Shown: positions 17,145-29,396, numbered from the stretch's first letter. The stretch: DNA of 64,000 nucleotides from Buttiauxella massiliensis (GCF_902500225.1 NZ_LR722650.1:1-64000), one strand, 5' to 3'. The notes: a model not told the origin generated them from the letters alone. Program-made: numbers and translations.

Positions 17145-18632
17145 TTACTTCACCTTTTGCGGCGCTTCCTCAGGGTGAGCGTCGGGATTGTGGGCAAGTT
17201 CTTGAACACGCTTACGTGCGCCAAACCAGCCAATCACCAGTAACAAAGCAATCAGCGGAATAGATGCAATGGTATAAGTTCCGTTCGGGTAATCGAACGC
17301 CATCAATACCAATACGCTAAACAGGAAGAGCAGGGTTAACCATGAGGTGAATGGTGCGCCAGGTAATTTAAAGCTAACGTCTTCAGCTTTCCCCTCTTTA
17401 ATCGCTTTACGCAAGCGCATCTGGCAAACCATGATAAATGCCCAGGAAGAGATAATCCCCAGTGAGGCAACGTTGAGAACTATCTCGAACACTTGTGATG
17501 GCACAAGATAATTCAGTACCACACCAATCACATATATCCCAAGCGTAACCAATATCCCGGCATAGGGTACGTGCTGCTTGCTCATTTTCGACATGAACTG
17601 AGGTGCTGAGCCACCCATCGACATTGAACGCAAAATACGCCCGGTGGAATAGAGGCCAGAGTTTAGGCTGGAAAGCGCAGCAGTCAGAACCACCATATTC
17701 ATGATGTCGCCAATATATGGCACACCGAGTTTAGAGAAAAATGTCACAAACGGGCTTTGTCCCGCCTGGTAGGCGTTCCATGGCAGCAATAAAACCAACA
17801 ATGTCACGGAGCCGACGTAAAAAAGCCCGATACGCCAGATAACGCTGTTAATCGCTTTTGGCACCATTGTCTTTGGATCTTTGCATTCACCCGCTGCCGT
17901 ACCCACCAGTTCGATTGAAGCAAAAGCAAACACCACGCCCTGAATAAGCACTAATGCAGGCAGTAACCCATGCGGGAAGAAACCACCGTTATCAGTAATT
18001 AAATGGAAACCTGTCGTGTTGCCATCAAGCATTTTCCCACTGCCCAGGAACACTGTTCCCACCACCAGGAAGGCGACTATTGCGAGGACTTTGATCAGCG
18101 CAAACCAGAACTCCATTTCTGCGAACCATTTCACGCCGATCATATTCATGGCACCGACAATACCAAGCGCCCCGAGAGCAAAGACCCATTGTGGGACATC
18201 GCCAAAAGCGCCCCAATAGTGCATATAAAGTGCCACGGCGGTGATATCAACAATCCCTGTCATTGCCCAGTTGACGAAGTACATCCAGCCTGCCACGTAG
18301 GAGGCTTTCTCACCGAGAAACTCACGGGCATAAGAAACAAAACTGCCGCTTGAAGGGCGATGAAGTACCAGTTCACCTAGCGCACGTAAAATGAAGAAAG
18401 AGAAGATGCCGCAGACCAGATAGACGATTGCCAGAGCCGGGCCTGCCATTTGTAGACGTGCGCCAGCGCCCAGGAAAAGCCCTGTGCCAATTGCGCCGCC
18501 GATGGCAATCATTTGTACCTGGCGGTTGCCCATCGCTTTGTGATAACCGGAATCATGGGAATTAAGCCAGCGGCGTTTCGCGGCGTGTTTCTCTGCTTCG
18601 GTGGTCGGTTTACTGCTCGATGTTGTGTTCAT
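17145..18632 (-). CDS. ansP: L-asparagine permease AnsP
   Basis: Amino-acid/proton symporter of the AAT (APC superfamily) with twelve predicted helices and 495 residues. Long identities with E. coli AnsP include AMGNRQVQMIAIGGAIGTGL, LVLHRPSSGSFVSYAREFLG, and KLPGAPFTSWLTLLFL, which distinguish it from other AAT permeases. The N-terminus (HAAKRRWLNSHDSGYHKAM) is also AnsP-specific. The ATG follows AGGATACAGGGAAAA. In E. coli ansP also lies close to yncD, so the pqqU-ansP block has moved or been kept as a unit around the sigma operon. Confidence 0.94.
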   Translation of the reverse strand: MNTTSSSKPTTEAEKHAAKRRWLNSHDSGYHKAMGNRQVQMIAIGGAIGTGLFLGAGARLQMAGPALAIVYLVCGIFSFFILRALGELVLHRPSSGSFVSYAREFLGEKASYVAGWMYFVNWAMTGIVDITAVALYMHYWGAFGDVPQWVFALGALGIVGAMNMIGVKWFAEMEFWFALIKVLAIVAFLVVGTVFLGSGKMLDGNTTGFHLITDNGGFFPHGLLPALVLIQGVVFAFASIELVGTAAGECKDPKTMVPKAINSVIWRIGLFYVGSVTLLVLLLPWNAYQAGQSPFVTFFSKLGVPYIGDIMNMVVLTAALSSLNSGLYSTGRILRSMSMGGSAPQFMSKMSKQHVPYAGILVTLGIYVIGVVLNYLVPSQVFEIVLNVASLGIISSWAFIMVCQMRLRKAIKEGKAEDVSFKLPGAPFTSWLTLLFLFSVLVLMAFDYPNGTYTIASIPLIALLLVIGWFGARKRVQELAHNPDAHPEEAPQKVK

Positions 18633-18826
18633 TTTTCCCTGTATCCTTGTTAAAAAGATTCCCGTGACAGAGCCTGGCTTTTTATAAATTCAGCATCATG
18701 GCGAAACGGGCGCTAAATCCTATCCAGAAATGGTTAAGGACGCTAATGTCTTTTGTGAACAACGAGGGGAAAAGCGATGGTTGGTGTGGATGCAAACCAT
18801 CGCTGAGCAGTAATAACTAACTTGTC

Positions 18827-19075
18827 TTAATTACATTGACGGTCGTAAGCGTCGATTTGTGAATTCACCGCATCAACGGGAAGCGGGCGGCTACAGTCGA
18901 TGGACTCGTCCAGGCGCTGCCTTTGTTGATACTCAGGCACACCTTGCGCATCTTCGCTTTGGTTGGTCACCCGGTGGTGATGATGCGAATGCTCTGCGGG
19001 TTCCTTAATCACGCACCCGGTCAGGAATAAGGTTGGAATTAAAATCATGGTGGAAAACCTCAGTAACTTACTCAT
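18827..19075 (-). CDS. Small histidine-containing lipoprotein, unrecognised
   Basis: An 82-residue product with a lipoprotein signal: MSKLLRFSTMILIPTLFLTG followed by Cys21 (lipobox LTGC, Val at +2, so outer-membrane sorting is expected). The mature part starts with a His-rich patch (HSHHHH, residues 29-34) and is otherwise polar, ending with a C-terminal cysteine pair (ESIDCSRP... DRQCN). The His patch could bind metal ions; that is inference. The start has only a weak AGAG ribosome site. I do not recognise the family. Confidence 0.65.
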   Translation of the reverse strand: MSKLLRFSTMILIPTLFLTGCVIKEPAEHSHHHHRVTNQSEDAQGVPEYQQRQRLDESIDCSRPLPVDAVNSQIDAYDRQCN

Positions 19076-19127
19076 CTCTAAAACCCTGTATTGAAAATTA
19101 TTGTATTAATAACAAAAAATAACGGTG

Positions 19128-19385
19128 CTATTTTGCGCGGGTGATCCAGGCCAACAGGCCAAGAATGGCTCCCACTAAGAGCAAACCTGCGGATTCCCCG
19201 ATTACTGCAACGGTTTCGCCAAATCGAAAGGCAGATTCTTGTCCCGCAATGACGTCAACATGGCTGACGGAAAGCAGCGTGTTAAATAAACAGAAAGCAG
19301 CATAAATACAGAATAAATAGAACAGCCATAGCATAATCTTCCCAATGGAAGATCGGTTTTTCTTTTTTGATTCAGGTGCGTTCAT
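19128..19385 (-). CDS. Small two-helix membrane protein, unrecognised
   Basis: An 85-residue product with a basic N-terminus (MNAPESKKKNRSSIGK) and two hydrophobic helices, about residues 17-38 (IMLWLFYLFCIYAAFCLFNT) and 62-82 (ESAGLLLVGAILGLLAWITR). The loop between them would be periplasmic by the positive-inside rule. It is 52 bases upstream of the lipoprotein gene on the same strand, so the pair may be cotranscribed. I cannot assign a function. Confidence 0.6.
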   Translation of the reverse strand: MNAPESKKKNRSSIGKIMLWLFYLFCIYAAFCLFNTLLSVSHVDVIAGQESAFRFGETVAVIGESAGLLLVGAILGLLAWITRAK

Positions 19386-19922
19386 CGTGTTTCTCGTGAT
19401 GTTGTAATAATAACATTTGTTGTGAGCGAGATAATAAATAGCATGGCAATGCGAGGAGTAAATATCCTCTTTATTGTTAATTGACGTAAATCAACTAAGC
19501 GTTGAAATTGCTTTAACCAGGAAATGTCTCATAGAGAGAAGTGGGTTTTATGATCACTGGTGCAACCAGTTGTCAGGCTTATCTTCTGGTTTATAGCGAC
19601 AGTGACGTTTGTTTGTGGTTTTATTGTCTGGTTTTTGCTGTTTTATTCAGTACTAAATATTGTTGCTGTTGATTTTATCAGGAGTTGCCGCTCAATTGTT
19701 TTAGGCGGTTTAGAATCCTGGCTTATCGACTAGTAAGAAATTGTAAATTTGTGAAATATGTTAATAATGGTGATGTTGCTTAAGTAACATCGGTAAATTA
19801 ATCACAGTGAATTAATTAAAACAAAATAAATAATGGGTTTATTGTTTGGGGGCGATTGACTTTAAATTCTGAACGTATATTTATAGTCGGAATTGACTTG
19901 ATAGTTCTTTTGGAATTGTATT
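19386..19922. other. AT-rich intergenic region with no supported gene
   Basis: This 537-base stretch between two divergent small genes is clearly richer in A and T than its surroundings, with several TTAATTAA-like and TTTATT runs. A 40-codon frame starting ATG at 19550 has no convincing ribosome site and is cysteine-rich at its end, so I do not call it. The region may hold promoters for both flanking genes or an AT-rich nucleoid-protein (H-NS) target; neither can be shown here. Confidence 0.5.
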
Positions 19923-20324
19923 ATGAATCTGATGAAAAAAACGGTTTTGGGGGCAATGATGGCTGGCGCTTTATTCTCTTCGGCGTCGGCATTTGCGGCA
20001 AGAATTGCTACGGATGGCCCACTTAACTTTCAGGGATATCATGAAGTCCATATTGATGAAGATTTTAAAGCGGCATACATTGACGGTAAATCTGCGCGTA
20101 TCTCTTTTATTAATAAAAACTTTATTGAATTGCATGGCAACAGCATTGTGGTTTCACTATCCAAAAAACCGGCAGGTGGTTGGGATGCGACCTGGACAGG
20201 TACGCATCGCGAACACGGCGTTTTGACGCCAGGCATGAAGCCAACGTCCAAAAGCGACGCCGGGCAGCTTCCGGCATGTGCTGAGGACCATAGTCAGGCT
20301 GATGGTCCGTGTCGGGAGAAGTGA
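19923..20324 (+). CDS. Exported protein of unknown function
   Basis: A 133-residue product with a clear Sec signal peptide (KKTVLGAMMAGALFSSASAF, cleavage after AFA near residue 25). The mature part of about 108 residues contains GYHEVHIDEDFKAAYIDG and a Trp-containing stretch GGWDATWTGTHREHG, and two cysteines near the C-terminus that could form a disulphide. An alternative start is the ATG at residue 4 (19932). AT-rich upstream sequence differs from neighbours. It is convergent with lacZ and separated from it by a terminator. I do not recognise the family. Confidence 0.68.
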   Translation: MNLMKKTVLGAMMAGALFSSASAFAARIATDGPLNFQGYHEVHIDEDFKAAYIDGKSARISFINKNFIELHGNSIVVSLSKKPAGGWDATWTGTHREHGVLTPGMKPTSKSDAGQLPACAEDHSQADGPCREK

Positions 20325-20350
20325 TTTTATAGCGCGTTAAAAATTACATC

Positions 20351-20388
20351 GGGGCAGTACAAAGAACTTTGTGCTGCCCCGGTTTTTT
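20351..20388. terminator. Strong terminator between the exported-protein gene and lacZ
   Basis: A 14-base stem, GGGGCAGTACAAAG against CTTTGTGCTGCCCC (one T-G wobble), with a two-base loop and GGTTTTTT after it. It ends the forward gene and, because lacZ ends at 20394 on the reverse strand, it leaves no room for a lacY cotranscribed with lacZ. Confidence 0.88.
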
Positions 20389-20393
20389 GCGGT

Positions 20394-23534
<3,141 letters not shown>

Positions 23535-23536
23535 TT

Positions 23537-23565
23537 AATATGTTTTTTACCTGCGCAGATGTAAA
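23537..23565 (-). promoter_or_regulatory. lacZ sigma-70 promoter
   Basis: On the reverse strand TTTACA (23565-23560) and CATATT (23542-23537) are separated by 17 bases. TTTACA is the same -35 as the E. coli lac promoter. The predicted start point near 23530 places the operator at about +3 to +19. Confidence 0.72.
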
Positions 23566-23582
23566 GCAGTAAAACAACTTCA

Positions 23583-23598
23583 GGTGAGCCGATTCACA
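23583..23598 (-). promoter_or_regulatory. CRP site of the lac promoter
   Basis: On the reverse strand TGTGAATCGGCTCACC matches TGTGA-N6-TCACA with one mismatch. Its centre is about 60-61 bases upstream of the predicted start point, the class I position used in E. coli lac. Confidence 0.75.
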
Positions 23599-23602
23599 AA
23601 AA

Positions 23603-24685
23603 TCACTTCAGACGCGCGACCTGATGGGCAAGTACCGCAAGCGCGTCGGCCAGGGCTTGTGGTGACACAGTTTCAGAATTTGGTGCTGCCGTCGTTTTAC
23701 GCTCAATAAGCGTGACGGGAAGAACGGTGGCATGGCCCGGTAATGCGGGCGTGTGGATTTGGGCAATCAGTTGGTCAACGCTGGTATTCCCCAGTGCTTT
23801 AAAGTCTTGCTTGATGGTAGTGAGCGGCGGGATAAAACAGGCGCTGTCTTCGGTATCGTCATAACCCACCACTGAGACTTGCCCAGGAACGGATAAGCCT
23901 GACTCATTGAAGGCACGTAACGCACCTAACGCCATTTGATCGTTAGCGACCAGCAGGGCGGTAAACTTCGATCCCGTACTAATGAGCGCCAGTGTCTGGA
24001 GATAACCGGAGATTGAACTCCAGTCACCCTGCAATTGCGCGACAGCCATCAGATGATGCTTTGCCAGAGCCAGTTGCCAACCTTCCAGACGCAGGCGGGC
24101 TGAAACTGAGGTCAACGGGCCGCTGAGTAAAGCAATATGCTGGTGGCCTTGTTGGACGAGATGAGTTACTGCCAACTGCGTGCCGGTGCTGGCATCGAAT
24201 GTGATGCTGTGGGTATTGAGAGTCGGGGAGACATCGAGGAACAATACCGGCACATTGCCGCACATGTCAGTGATGGCTCGAACCTGGTCATCCTCCAGAG
24301 GAATATTCACAATCAGCCCATCAACCCTCTGGGAAAGCAGGCTATTCACCGCACCTTTGCAGGCACTTAAATCAGGCTGCTCAATCATCGATATCACCAC
24401 GTTAAAGTGGAGTTTGCTGGCCTGAGACTTAATGGCTGCGGCGATTTGCGACGGAGCGTGGAGGGACAAATTGCTGGTTACAAGCCCAATCGTTTGGCTT
24501 AGTTTTCCAGCCAGTTGCTGCGCCACCCGGTTAGGAACGTAGTTAAGTTCTTGCATCGCTGCTTCGACTTTACGGCGCGTTTTATCAGAAACATGCTCTG
24601 CCTGATTGATAACCCGTGAAACGGTCTGATAGGAAACATTGGCGTGTTTTGCCACATCATAGAGAGTCATCGACTTGGGTTTCAT
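23603..24685 (-). CDS. lacI: Lactose operon repressor LacI
   Basis: LacI of about 360 residues, homologous from end to end to E. coli LacI. The helix-turn-helix TLYDVAKHANVSYQTVSRVI and hinge NRVAQQLAGKLS are conserved, with Tyr-Gln-x3-Arg in the recognition helix unchanged, which supports the operator call. The periplasmic-binding-like core and the C-terminal leucine-rich tetramerisation segment (ALADALAVLAHQVARLK) are present. I chose ATG 24685, which follows AGAAGGA at seven bases; a start six codons upstream is possible. It lies 113 bases upstream of lacZ on the same strand. Confidence 0.95.
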   Translation of the reverse strand: MKPKSMTLYDVAKHANVSYQTVSRVINQAEHVSDKTRRKVEAAMQELNYVPNRVAQQLAGKLSQTIGLVTSNLSLHAPSQIAAAIKSQASKLHFNVVISMIEQPDLSACKGAVNSLLSQRVDGLIVNIPLEDDQVRAITDMCGNVPVLFLDVSPTLNTHSITFDASTGTQLAVTHLVQQGHQHIALLSGPLTSVSARLRLEGWQLALAKHHLMAVAQLQGDWSSISGYLQTLALISTGSKFTALLVANDQMALGALRAFNESGLSVPGQVSVVGYDDTEDSACFIPPLTTIKQDFKALGNTSVDQLIAQIHTPALPGHATVLPVTLIERKTTAAPNSETVSPQALADALAVLAHQVARLK

Positions 24686-24814
24686 GGCGCATCCTTCTGG
24701 CACTTAATTTCCGCGGAATAGTCTACAGGCCTGTTGTAGCCAGAGCATTATCGATCATTTGCCATGAAAAAAACGTTTTATAGTAAAGACATCGGATTTT
24801 AAGAGGTTGAGATA

Positions 24815-25615
24815 ATGACTTTCAAGCGACAAACCTATTTTGCGCGTATCGGTTTTCATGGTGAAGCCATACCCACCTTAGAAACCTTGCAACGTATTCA
24901 TCTGCTGCATGCTTGTTCCATTCCTTTCGAAAACTTAGATGCGCTTCTTGGTCGAACCATCAGGCTTGAACTCGATAATGTTTTTGAAAAGCTCGTCGTT
25001 GCTGGTCGAGGAGGTTATTGCTATGAGCAAAATGCTTTGCTGCGCGCAGCGCTTGAAGACATTGGTTTTGAAGTGGAAGACCTGGCGGCGAGAGTGTTGA
25101 TCACGCAACCGCCTGAAATGCCACCAAGAACGCACCGCCTATTGCTGGTGACGATAAATCAACAGCGTTATCTGGCTGATGTAGGATTTGGCGGGAAAAC
25201 GCTGACTTCCCCTTTGCGGTTGGAAACTGATGTTGAGCAGCCTACGGCGCATGGTGTCTATCGCTTAACGCATCTGGATGGCGATTACTTGCTGAGCATC
25301 AAACAACAAGATGACTGGTTGCCTCTGTATCGGTTTGATCTGCAACCCCAATATTTCAGTGATTTTCAGGTCGCAAATCACTATGTTTCGACCTGGCCTG
25401 AATCGTATTTCCGTCATCATTTAATGTTGTGTTTGCATAAACCCGATGGCACAACGTTAACGCTGAGTAACCGGCAGTTTAGCGGCGAGCAATGCGAAGA
25501 AATGGTCGATGAGAGGGCGGTGTATCAACTACTGCAAGAAAAGTTTGGCTTGCGACTGGACCACGAGCAGTACGGCATCAGCTTTGATGAGTTTGCCCCC
25601 ATCTGCCCCAAATGA
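24815..25615 (+). CDS. nhoA: Arylamine N-acetyltransferase / N-hydroxyarylamine O-acetyltransferase
   Basis: NAT-family enzyme of 266 residues that transfers acetyl from acetyl-CoA to arylamines and N-hydroxyarylamines. The catalytic triad is intact at exactly the positions known in Salmonella NAT: Cys69 (RGGYCYEQN), His107 (PRTHRLLLV) and Asp122 (LADVGFGG). It is slightly shorter at the C-terminus than E. coli NhoA (281). It is divergent from lacI and is followed by pptA after 66 bases, the E. coli neighbour. Confidence 0.94.
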   Translation: MTFKRQTYFARIGFHGEAIPTLETLQRIHLLHACSIPFENLDALLGRTIRLELDNVFEKLVVAGRGGYCYEQNALLRAALEDIGFEVEDLAARVLITQPPEMPPRTHRLLLVTINQQRYLADVGFGGKTLTSPLRLETDVEQPTAHGVYRLTHLDGDYLLSIKQQDDWLPLYRFDLQPQYFSDFQVANHYVSTWPESYFRHHLMLCLHKPDGTTLTLSNRQFSGEQCEEMVDERAVYQLLQEKFGLRLDHEQYGISFDEFAPICPK

Positions 25616-25681
25616 TTTTCTGTTGCTATAACTTGATAGTTTAACGTAAGAATAGAGTTCGCCATTCAAAGGAGATCTGTT

Positions 25682-25912
25682 GTGCCGCATATCACCGTAA
25701 AACACTTCCCGCGTGAGTTGACTGAAGAACAAAAAGAGGCGCTTGCCGCTGATATTTGTGCCGTGCTGAAGAAGCACTTTAATTCATCTGACGAGTCGCT
25801 CTCAGTTGCGCTAACACCTATCCAGAAAGATCGCTGGAAAGAGGATGTCTACGATAAAGAGATAGCTCCGGCACTGGATACTTTGGCCAAAAAACCGGGT
25901 TACAGTATGTAG
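25682..25912 (+). CDS. pptA: 4-oxalocrotonate tautomerase family protein PptA
   Basis: A 76-residue tautomerase with the N-terminal Pro that becomes the catalytic base after removal of Met (MPHITVKHFPRELTEEQKEA). It aligns with E. coli PptA (77 residues), including the KKPGYSM C-terminus. The physiological substrate is unknown; E. coli PptA tautomerises phenylpyruvate-like substrates. The start is a GTG at 25682 with AAGGAGATCT upstream. Confidence 0.93.
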   Translation: MPHITVKHFPRELTEEQKEALAADICAVLKKHFNSSDESLSVALTPIQKDRWKEDVYDKEIAPALDTLAKKPGYSM

Positions 25913-25919
25913 CGTTACT

Positions 25920-25957
25920 CCATAGCCGCTCAGTTATCCGGAGCGGCTATGGCTCTT
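25920..25957. terminator. Bidirectional terminator between pptA and tqsA
   Basis: A 12-base stem CCATAGCCGCTC/GAGCGGCTATGG with a nine-base loop; the T-rich CTCTTTAGTTTTT follows on the forward side. It separates convergent genes. Confidence 0.7.
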
Positions 25958-26991
25958 TAGTTTTTGGTTACATCACTCAACAGCACGGCAATACTCTTGC
26001 CACCCTCGTTTTGTTCAAGTGCTATTTTCACCGCGATAGTCAGTGGAACCGACAGTAGCATTCCCACCGGGCCCAGCAGCCAGCCCCAGAAAATCAACGA
26101 TAAGAAAACCACCAGAGTCGATAAACCCAATCCTCGCCCCATCATGCGTGGTTCGATGATATTGCCAAACACCAGGTTGATGGCCAGATAACCAGCAACG
26201 ACAAGCAGCGCATCATACAGTCCACTAAATACCAGCACTTGTGCAACCGGTGGAATGGCTGCGAGAACGGAGCCAATATTGGGAATATAGTTGAGCGAGA
26301 AGGCGAGTAGCCCCCAGACAAAGGCAAAACGCACATCCAACATGGCTAACATTATCCAGACCACCAACCCCGTCACCAGGCTGATAGCGGTTTTTAGCAC
26401 AAGATAATGGCTGACACTGTCCAAAGCTCGCTGAATAGCACCCATACCTTCAGCCGGTCGGGACATCAATTGTTGAAGTTTTACCGGCAATTGCGGTACT
26501 TCAATCAACATAAATACTACGGTCAGAAGCAGCAAAAAGATTGAGGTCATCGCATTGGAAAGCTGAGTGATAAGACTTGTGACTAACGTCATTGCCGCGT
26601 TTGGGTCGATATACTTAACCAGTTCATCCACCGACACAGAAATCCCAACCCGTTGCAGCCACGGGTCCAGTGTTTGCAGCGGGGAGATTAATAAGGAACG
26701 GTATTGTGGCAGCGTACGCGTCAGCTCATTAAGCGTGGTTCCCAGGTAGGCGAGCAGTACAGCCATGAAGAAAATAATCACTGAAATGACGAAGGTGATC
26801 GCCAGCACGCGCGGGACCCGTATGCGCTCCAGACGACGAATCATTGGGTTGAGGATAATGGCAATAAACAGTGCCAGAATAAATGGCACGATGATCTCGG
26901 CAGCCACTTTTATACCCACGAGGATGATGACTAACATCCCCAACATAATGACTACTTTTAATCCACTTAACGTAATAATGGGTTTTGCCAT
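25957..26991 (-). CDS. tqsA: AI-2E family transporter TqsA
   Basis: A 344-residue inner-membrane protein of the AI-2E (UPF0118) family, the same length as E. coli TqsA (YdgG), reported to export autoinducer-2 and affect biofilm formation. N-terminus [20 protein letters not shown] and C-terminal half ([40 protein letters not shown]) are close to identical. About eight hydrophobic segments are present. It is divergent from mdtJI, as in E. coli. Confidence 0.95.
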   Translation of the reverse strand: MAKPIITLSGLKVVIMLGMLVIILVGIKVAAEIIVPFILALFIAIILNPMIRRLERIRVPRVLAITFVISVIIFFMAVLLAYLGTTLNELTRTLPQYRSLLISPLQTLDPWLQRVGISVSVDELVKYIDPNAAMTLVTSLITQLSNAMTSIFLLLLTVVFMLIEVPQLPVKLQQLMSRPAEGMGAIQRALDSVSHYLVLKTAISLVTGLVVWIMLAMLDVRFAFVWGLLAFSLNYIPNIGSVLAAIPPVAQVLVFSGLYDALLVVAGYLAINLVFGNIIEPRMMGRGLGLSTLVVFLSLIFWGWLLGPVGMLLSVPLTIAVKIALEQNEGGKSIAVLLSDVTKN

Positions 26992-27523
26992 TATTGACGG
27001 TCTCCATCAGAATAATCCGTTCCTTAATTGTGTATATAGTACGGGTGGTGAAAGGAGGGGTATACACTTATTTTCTGCTGCTCAAGCGTAAAGAATTGAA
27101 AAGGGAAGTCAGGCGTCTTACGAAATATGGTACAAATTCAGCGTGTTTGACTACTGAGGACAATTTACTATCCGCAACTGATGAGAAGCAACACCGCGGA
27201 TACGTTGTGAAAACTATGGACATTATGCTTACGAACAAGCTGTTCAAAACGTTATTAACCCATCAAGCCCCATCTTTCTCTTCTGCTTTCTCGCTTTCCG
27301 GTGAACAACACTGGCGCAACGCGCTGTAGATTCGCTCTCCTGTTTTTCCCTTGATACTTCGCGCCCCAGTTGCGTTGACTGCACCCGCTTGCTTACGGTC
27401 TTGTCGCCTTACTGGTACACGAATTATTGCGGGTAAATAAGCTTATTTTTTATTCGGCTTGTGCGCTTTATTTAGCACATTACAAGCATTAGCACGGCTA
27501 TTTTCTCTATCAGGAGAGGAATC
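26992..27523. other. tqsA-mdtJ divergent intergenic region
   Basis: This 532-base region contains no gene that I can support. It should carry the divergent promoters of tqsA and mdtJ and includes a shortened ERIC-like repeat at 27347-27436. Frames within it are short and lack homology. Confidence 0.6.
27347..27436. repeat. Degenerate, shortened ERIC-like element
   Basis: Both ERIC ends are recognisable (CCCTTGATACTTC at the left; CACGAATTATTGCGGGTA at the right), with TGCGTTGACTGCACCCGCTT and TTGTCGCCTT between, but the central core palindrome of the full 127-base unit is missing, leaving about 90 bases. Confidence 0.5.
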
Positions 27524-27898
27524 ATGATCTATTGGATATTATTAGCATTGGCTATTATTGCCGAAATTACCGGCACATTATCCATGAAATGGTCCAGCGT
27601 CAGTGATGATAATCTCGGCTATATTTTTATGCTGTTGATGATCACCTTGTCTTATATTTTATTATCATTTTCGGTTAAAAAAATCGCCCTTGGCGTCGCG
27701 TATGCCATGTGGGAAGGAATTGGTATTTTATTTATTACCCTTTTCAGTGTTCTATTGTTCGACGAATCGATCTCACTACTGAAAATCATCGGTCTGACCA
27801 CGTTAGTGGTGGGGATTGCTTTGATTAAATCGGGAACCAGCGCTAAAAAAACGCGAAAGGTAAAACCAGCAAAGGAGAGCGAACATGCAATCATTTGA
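27524..27898 (+). CDS. mdtJ: Spermidine export SMR subunit MdtJ
   Basis: A four-helix small-multidrug-resistance protein of 124 residues matching E. coli MdtJ (121), with [15 protein letters not shown] near the N-terminus containing the family's essential Glu, and [20 protein letters not shown]. MdtJ and MdtI form a heteromeric spermidine exporter. AGGAGAGGAATC stands before the ATG. Its 3' end overlaps mdtI by 14 bases. Confidence 0.95.
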   Translation: MIYWILLALAIIAEITGTLSMKWSSVSDDNLGYIFMLLMITLSYILLSFSVKKIALGVAYAMWEGIGILFITLFSVLLFDESISLLKIIGLTTLVVGIALIKSGTSAKKTRKVKPAKESEHAII

Positions 27899-28214
27899 AT
27901 GGGTTCACGCGCTATGGCTGTTCCTGGCAATCGTGTTAGAAATTGCCGCTAATATTTTCTTGAAACACTCTGATGGTTTTCGCCGTTTTGGCTACGGCAT
28001 ACTGTCGCTGTGTGCAGTTCTGGCAGCCTTCAGCGCGCTGGCGCAGGCAGTAAAAGGAATTGAGCTGTCGGTGGCTTATGCACTATGGGGTGGCTTCGGC
28101 ATTATCGCCACCGTGGCGGCTGGCTGGATTTTATTCGGCCAGCGTCTTAACCGTAAAGGCTGGGTGGGGCTGGTTTTATTACTAGCGGGCATGGTGCTTA
28201 TCAAACTGGCATAA
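27885..28214 (+). CDS. mdtI: Spermidine export SMR subunit MdtI
   Basis: The partner of MdtJ, 109 residues as in E. coli, with four helices, the conserved Glu in [20 protein letters not shown] and the [20 protein letters not shown] signature. AAGGAGAGCGAAC precedes the start inside mdtJ, so translation is coupled by a 14-base overlap. A stem ACCGCCGGG/CCCGGCGGT at 28221-28245 follows the stop but has no strong T-run. Confidence 0.95.
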   Translation: MQSFEWVHALWLFLAIVLEIAANIFLKHSDGFRRFGYGILSLCAVLAAFSALAQAVKGIELSVAYALWGGFGIIATVAAGWILFGQRLNRKGWVGLVLLLAGMVLIKLA

Positions 28215-28249
28215 AAGCAAACCGCCGGGCGTGATACCCGGCGGTGAAA

Positions 28250-29056
28250 TTATTGGCTGGCTAAACTCTGTAGCTGGTCACGAAATCCTGTCACAGAAAT
28301 CGCCCGATTATCAGCCCGATAACGATCTTTCGCCGCAGGCGCCGAGCTTTGTACCGCAATCAGCTGCCATCCATTTTCCGTTTTCAGCATCAAGGGTGAA
28401 CCACTATCACCAGGTAATGTATCGCACTGATGCGAGAGAACAGTTTTCTGTGCCCAGCCGGTAATCAGGCAATCGTTATGGGTATAGAGATCGTCCAGAT
28501 GATCCTCGGGATAACCCGACTGCGTGACTTTACGATTCTGATTTTTAAGCGCTTCGGTTAGTGCGTCACGGTCACCCTCAAACAATGGCAACGGCGTGAT
28601 ACCAGAAGGTGGGTTGTGCAAAATAATCAGACCAAAATCATGAGGTGCTGCACTGGCAGGGACAATCCAACCGTCGCCATCGGGTTTAAGGCGACGACCC
28701 AGCGTAGATTCAACCCGGCCTTCAATATCATGAATTTCGTAGCGCCATTTCCCTTTATTAGATACAAAGCGCAAAGCGATGGCTTTATCGGGTTTTCCAC
28801 GGGGTGGTTGTAGCAAACAGTGCCCGGCGGTAAGTGCCAGGTGAGGGGAAATTAAGGTCGCGGTGCAAAGATTGCCGCTGGCCGTCTCAAGTTGACCGAT
28901 AGCATCCCACGGCGGTGTTGCGGGATCATTCACTCTTGTGCGGTCATCCTTGCCAAAAAACAGCGTTTTGACATTTGCAGCACTTTCGTCATCAGCATGA
29001 GAAAGGGCAGGCAACAAGCACAGTACACCTAACAACATCACAACTTTTTTGCGCAT
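28250..29056 (-). CDS. ydgD: Periplasmic trypsin-like serine protease YdgD
   Basis: A 268-residue S1-family protease with a Sec signal peptide (first about 21 residues, cleavage at SHA-DD). The catalytic triad is visible: His79 (LALTAGHC), Asp140 ([10 protein letters not shown]) and Ser218 (LPGDSGSP). It corresponds by position and sequence class to E. coli YdgD, next to mdtI and asr. Natural substrates are unknown. Cysteines flanking His and Ser fit the usual disulphides. Confidence 0.88.
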   Translation of the reverse strand: MRKKVVMLLGVLCLLPALSHADDESAANVKTLFFGKDDRTRVNDPATPPWDAIGQLETASGNLCTATLISPHLALTAGHCLLQPPRGKPDKAIALRFVSNKGKWRYEIHDIEGRVESTLGRRLKPDGDGWIVPASAAPHDFGLIILHNPPSGITPLPLFEGDRDALTEALKNQNRKVTQSGYPEDHLDDLYTHNDCLITGWAQKTVLSHQCDTLPGDSGSPLMLKTENGWQLIAVQSSAPAAKDRYRADNRAISVTGFRDQLQSLASQ

Positions 29057-29153
29057 ATCACTCTCTGTGGGGCGATTAATTTTGATTGTTATATAAACCC
29101 AGCGAATGGACTAACTATAGACGGGTCGCACAAAAAGTGGGAGTAAAAAGTCA

Positions 29154-29237
29154 TTACAGCCAGAAGCTTAGCGTAATAATGCCGCAAAGAATAAGCAGCG
29201 TGAGGATGATTTCAAAGCTATAGCGTCGCAACATCAT
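29154..29237 (-). CDS. ydgU: Very small membrane protein YdgU
   Basis: A reverse-strand frame of 27 residues (MMLRRYSFEIILTLLILCGI, then ITLSFWL), nearly all one hydrophobic helix after a short basic start. It matches E. coli YdgU in place (between ydgD and asr), length and sequence pattern (RRYxFExILTxLILC). GGAG lies five bases before the first ATG and eight before the second (29234). The function is unknown. Confidence 0.78.
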   Translation of the reverse strand: MMLRRYSFEIILTLLILCGIITLSFWL

Positions 29238-29282
29238 CCAGACTCCGGAAGTAAACACCCGGCGAACCGGGTGTTTTTAACC

Positions 29283-29396
29283 GTCATACTTCACATTATC
29301 GGTGTGTTGGCGCCGGTCGTTCATCCCAGTAACATAGTTATCTATGCTTCTGGGGACTCACTTGCTCGCCACCTGCCGACAACTCAAATTATGCAG
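29283..29396. repeat. ERIC element between ydgU and asr
   Basis: A diverged ERIC: left arm TCATACTTCACATTATCGG, core TTCATCCCAGTAACATAG and CTATGCTTCTGGGGACTCAC, right arm GCCGACAACTCAAATTATG. About 114 bases, slightly shorter than the 127-base consensus. It lies downstream of asr and upstream of ydgU on the reverse strand. Confidence 0.78.

Noticed and set aside
19550-19672. 40-codon frame in the AT-rich gap
   Set aside because: It has no convincing Shine-Dalgarno, no hydrophobic or family pattern, and ends in a cysteine run; too weak to call a gene.
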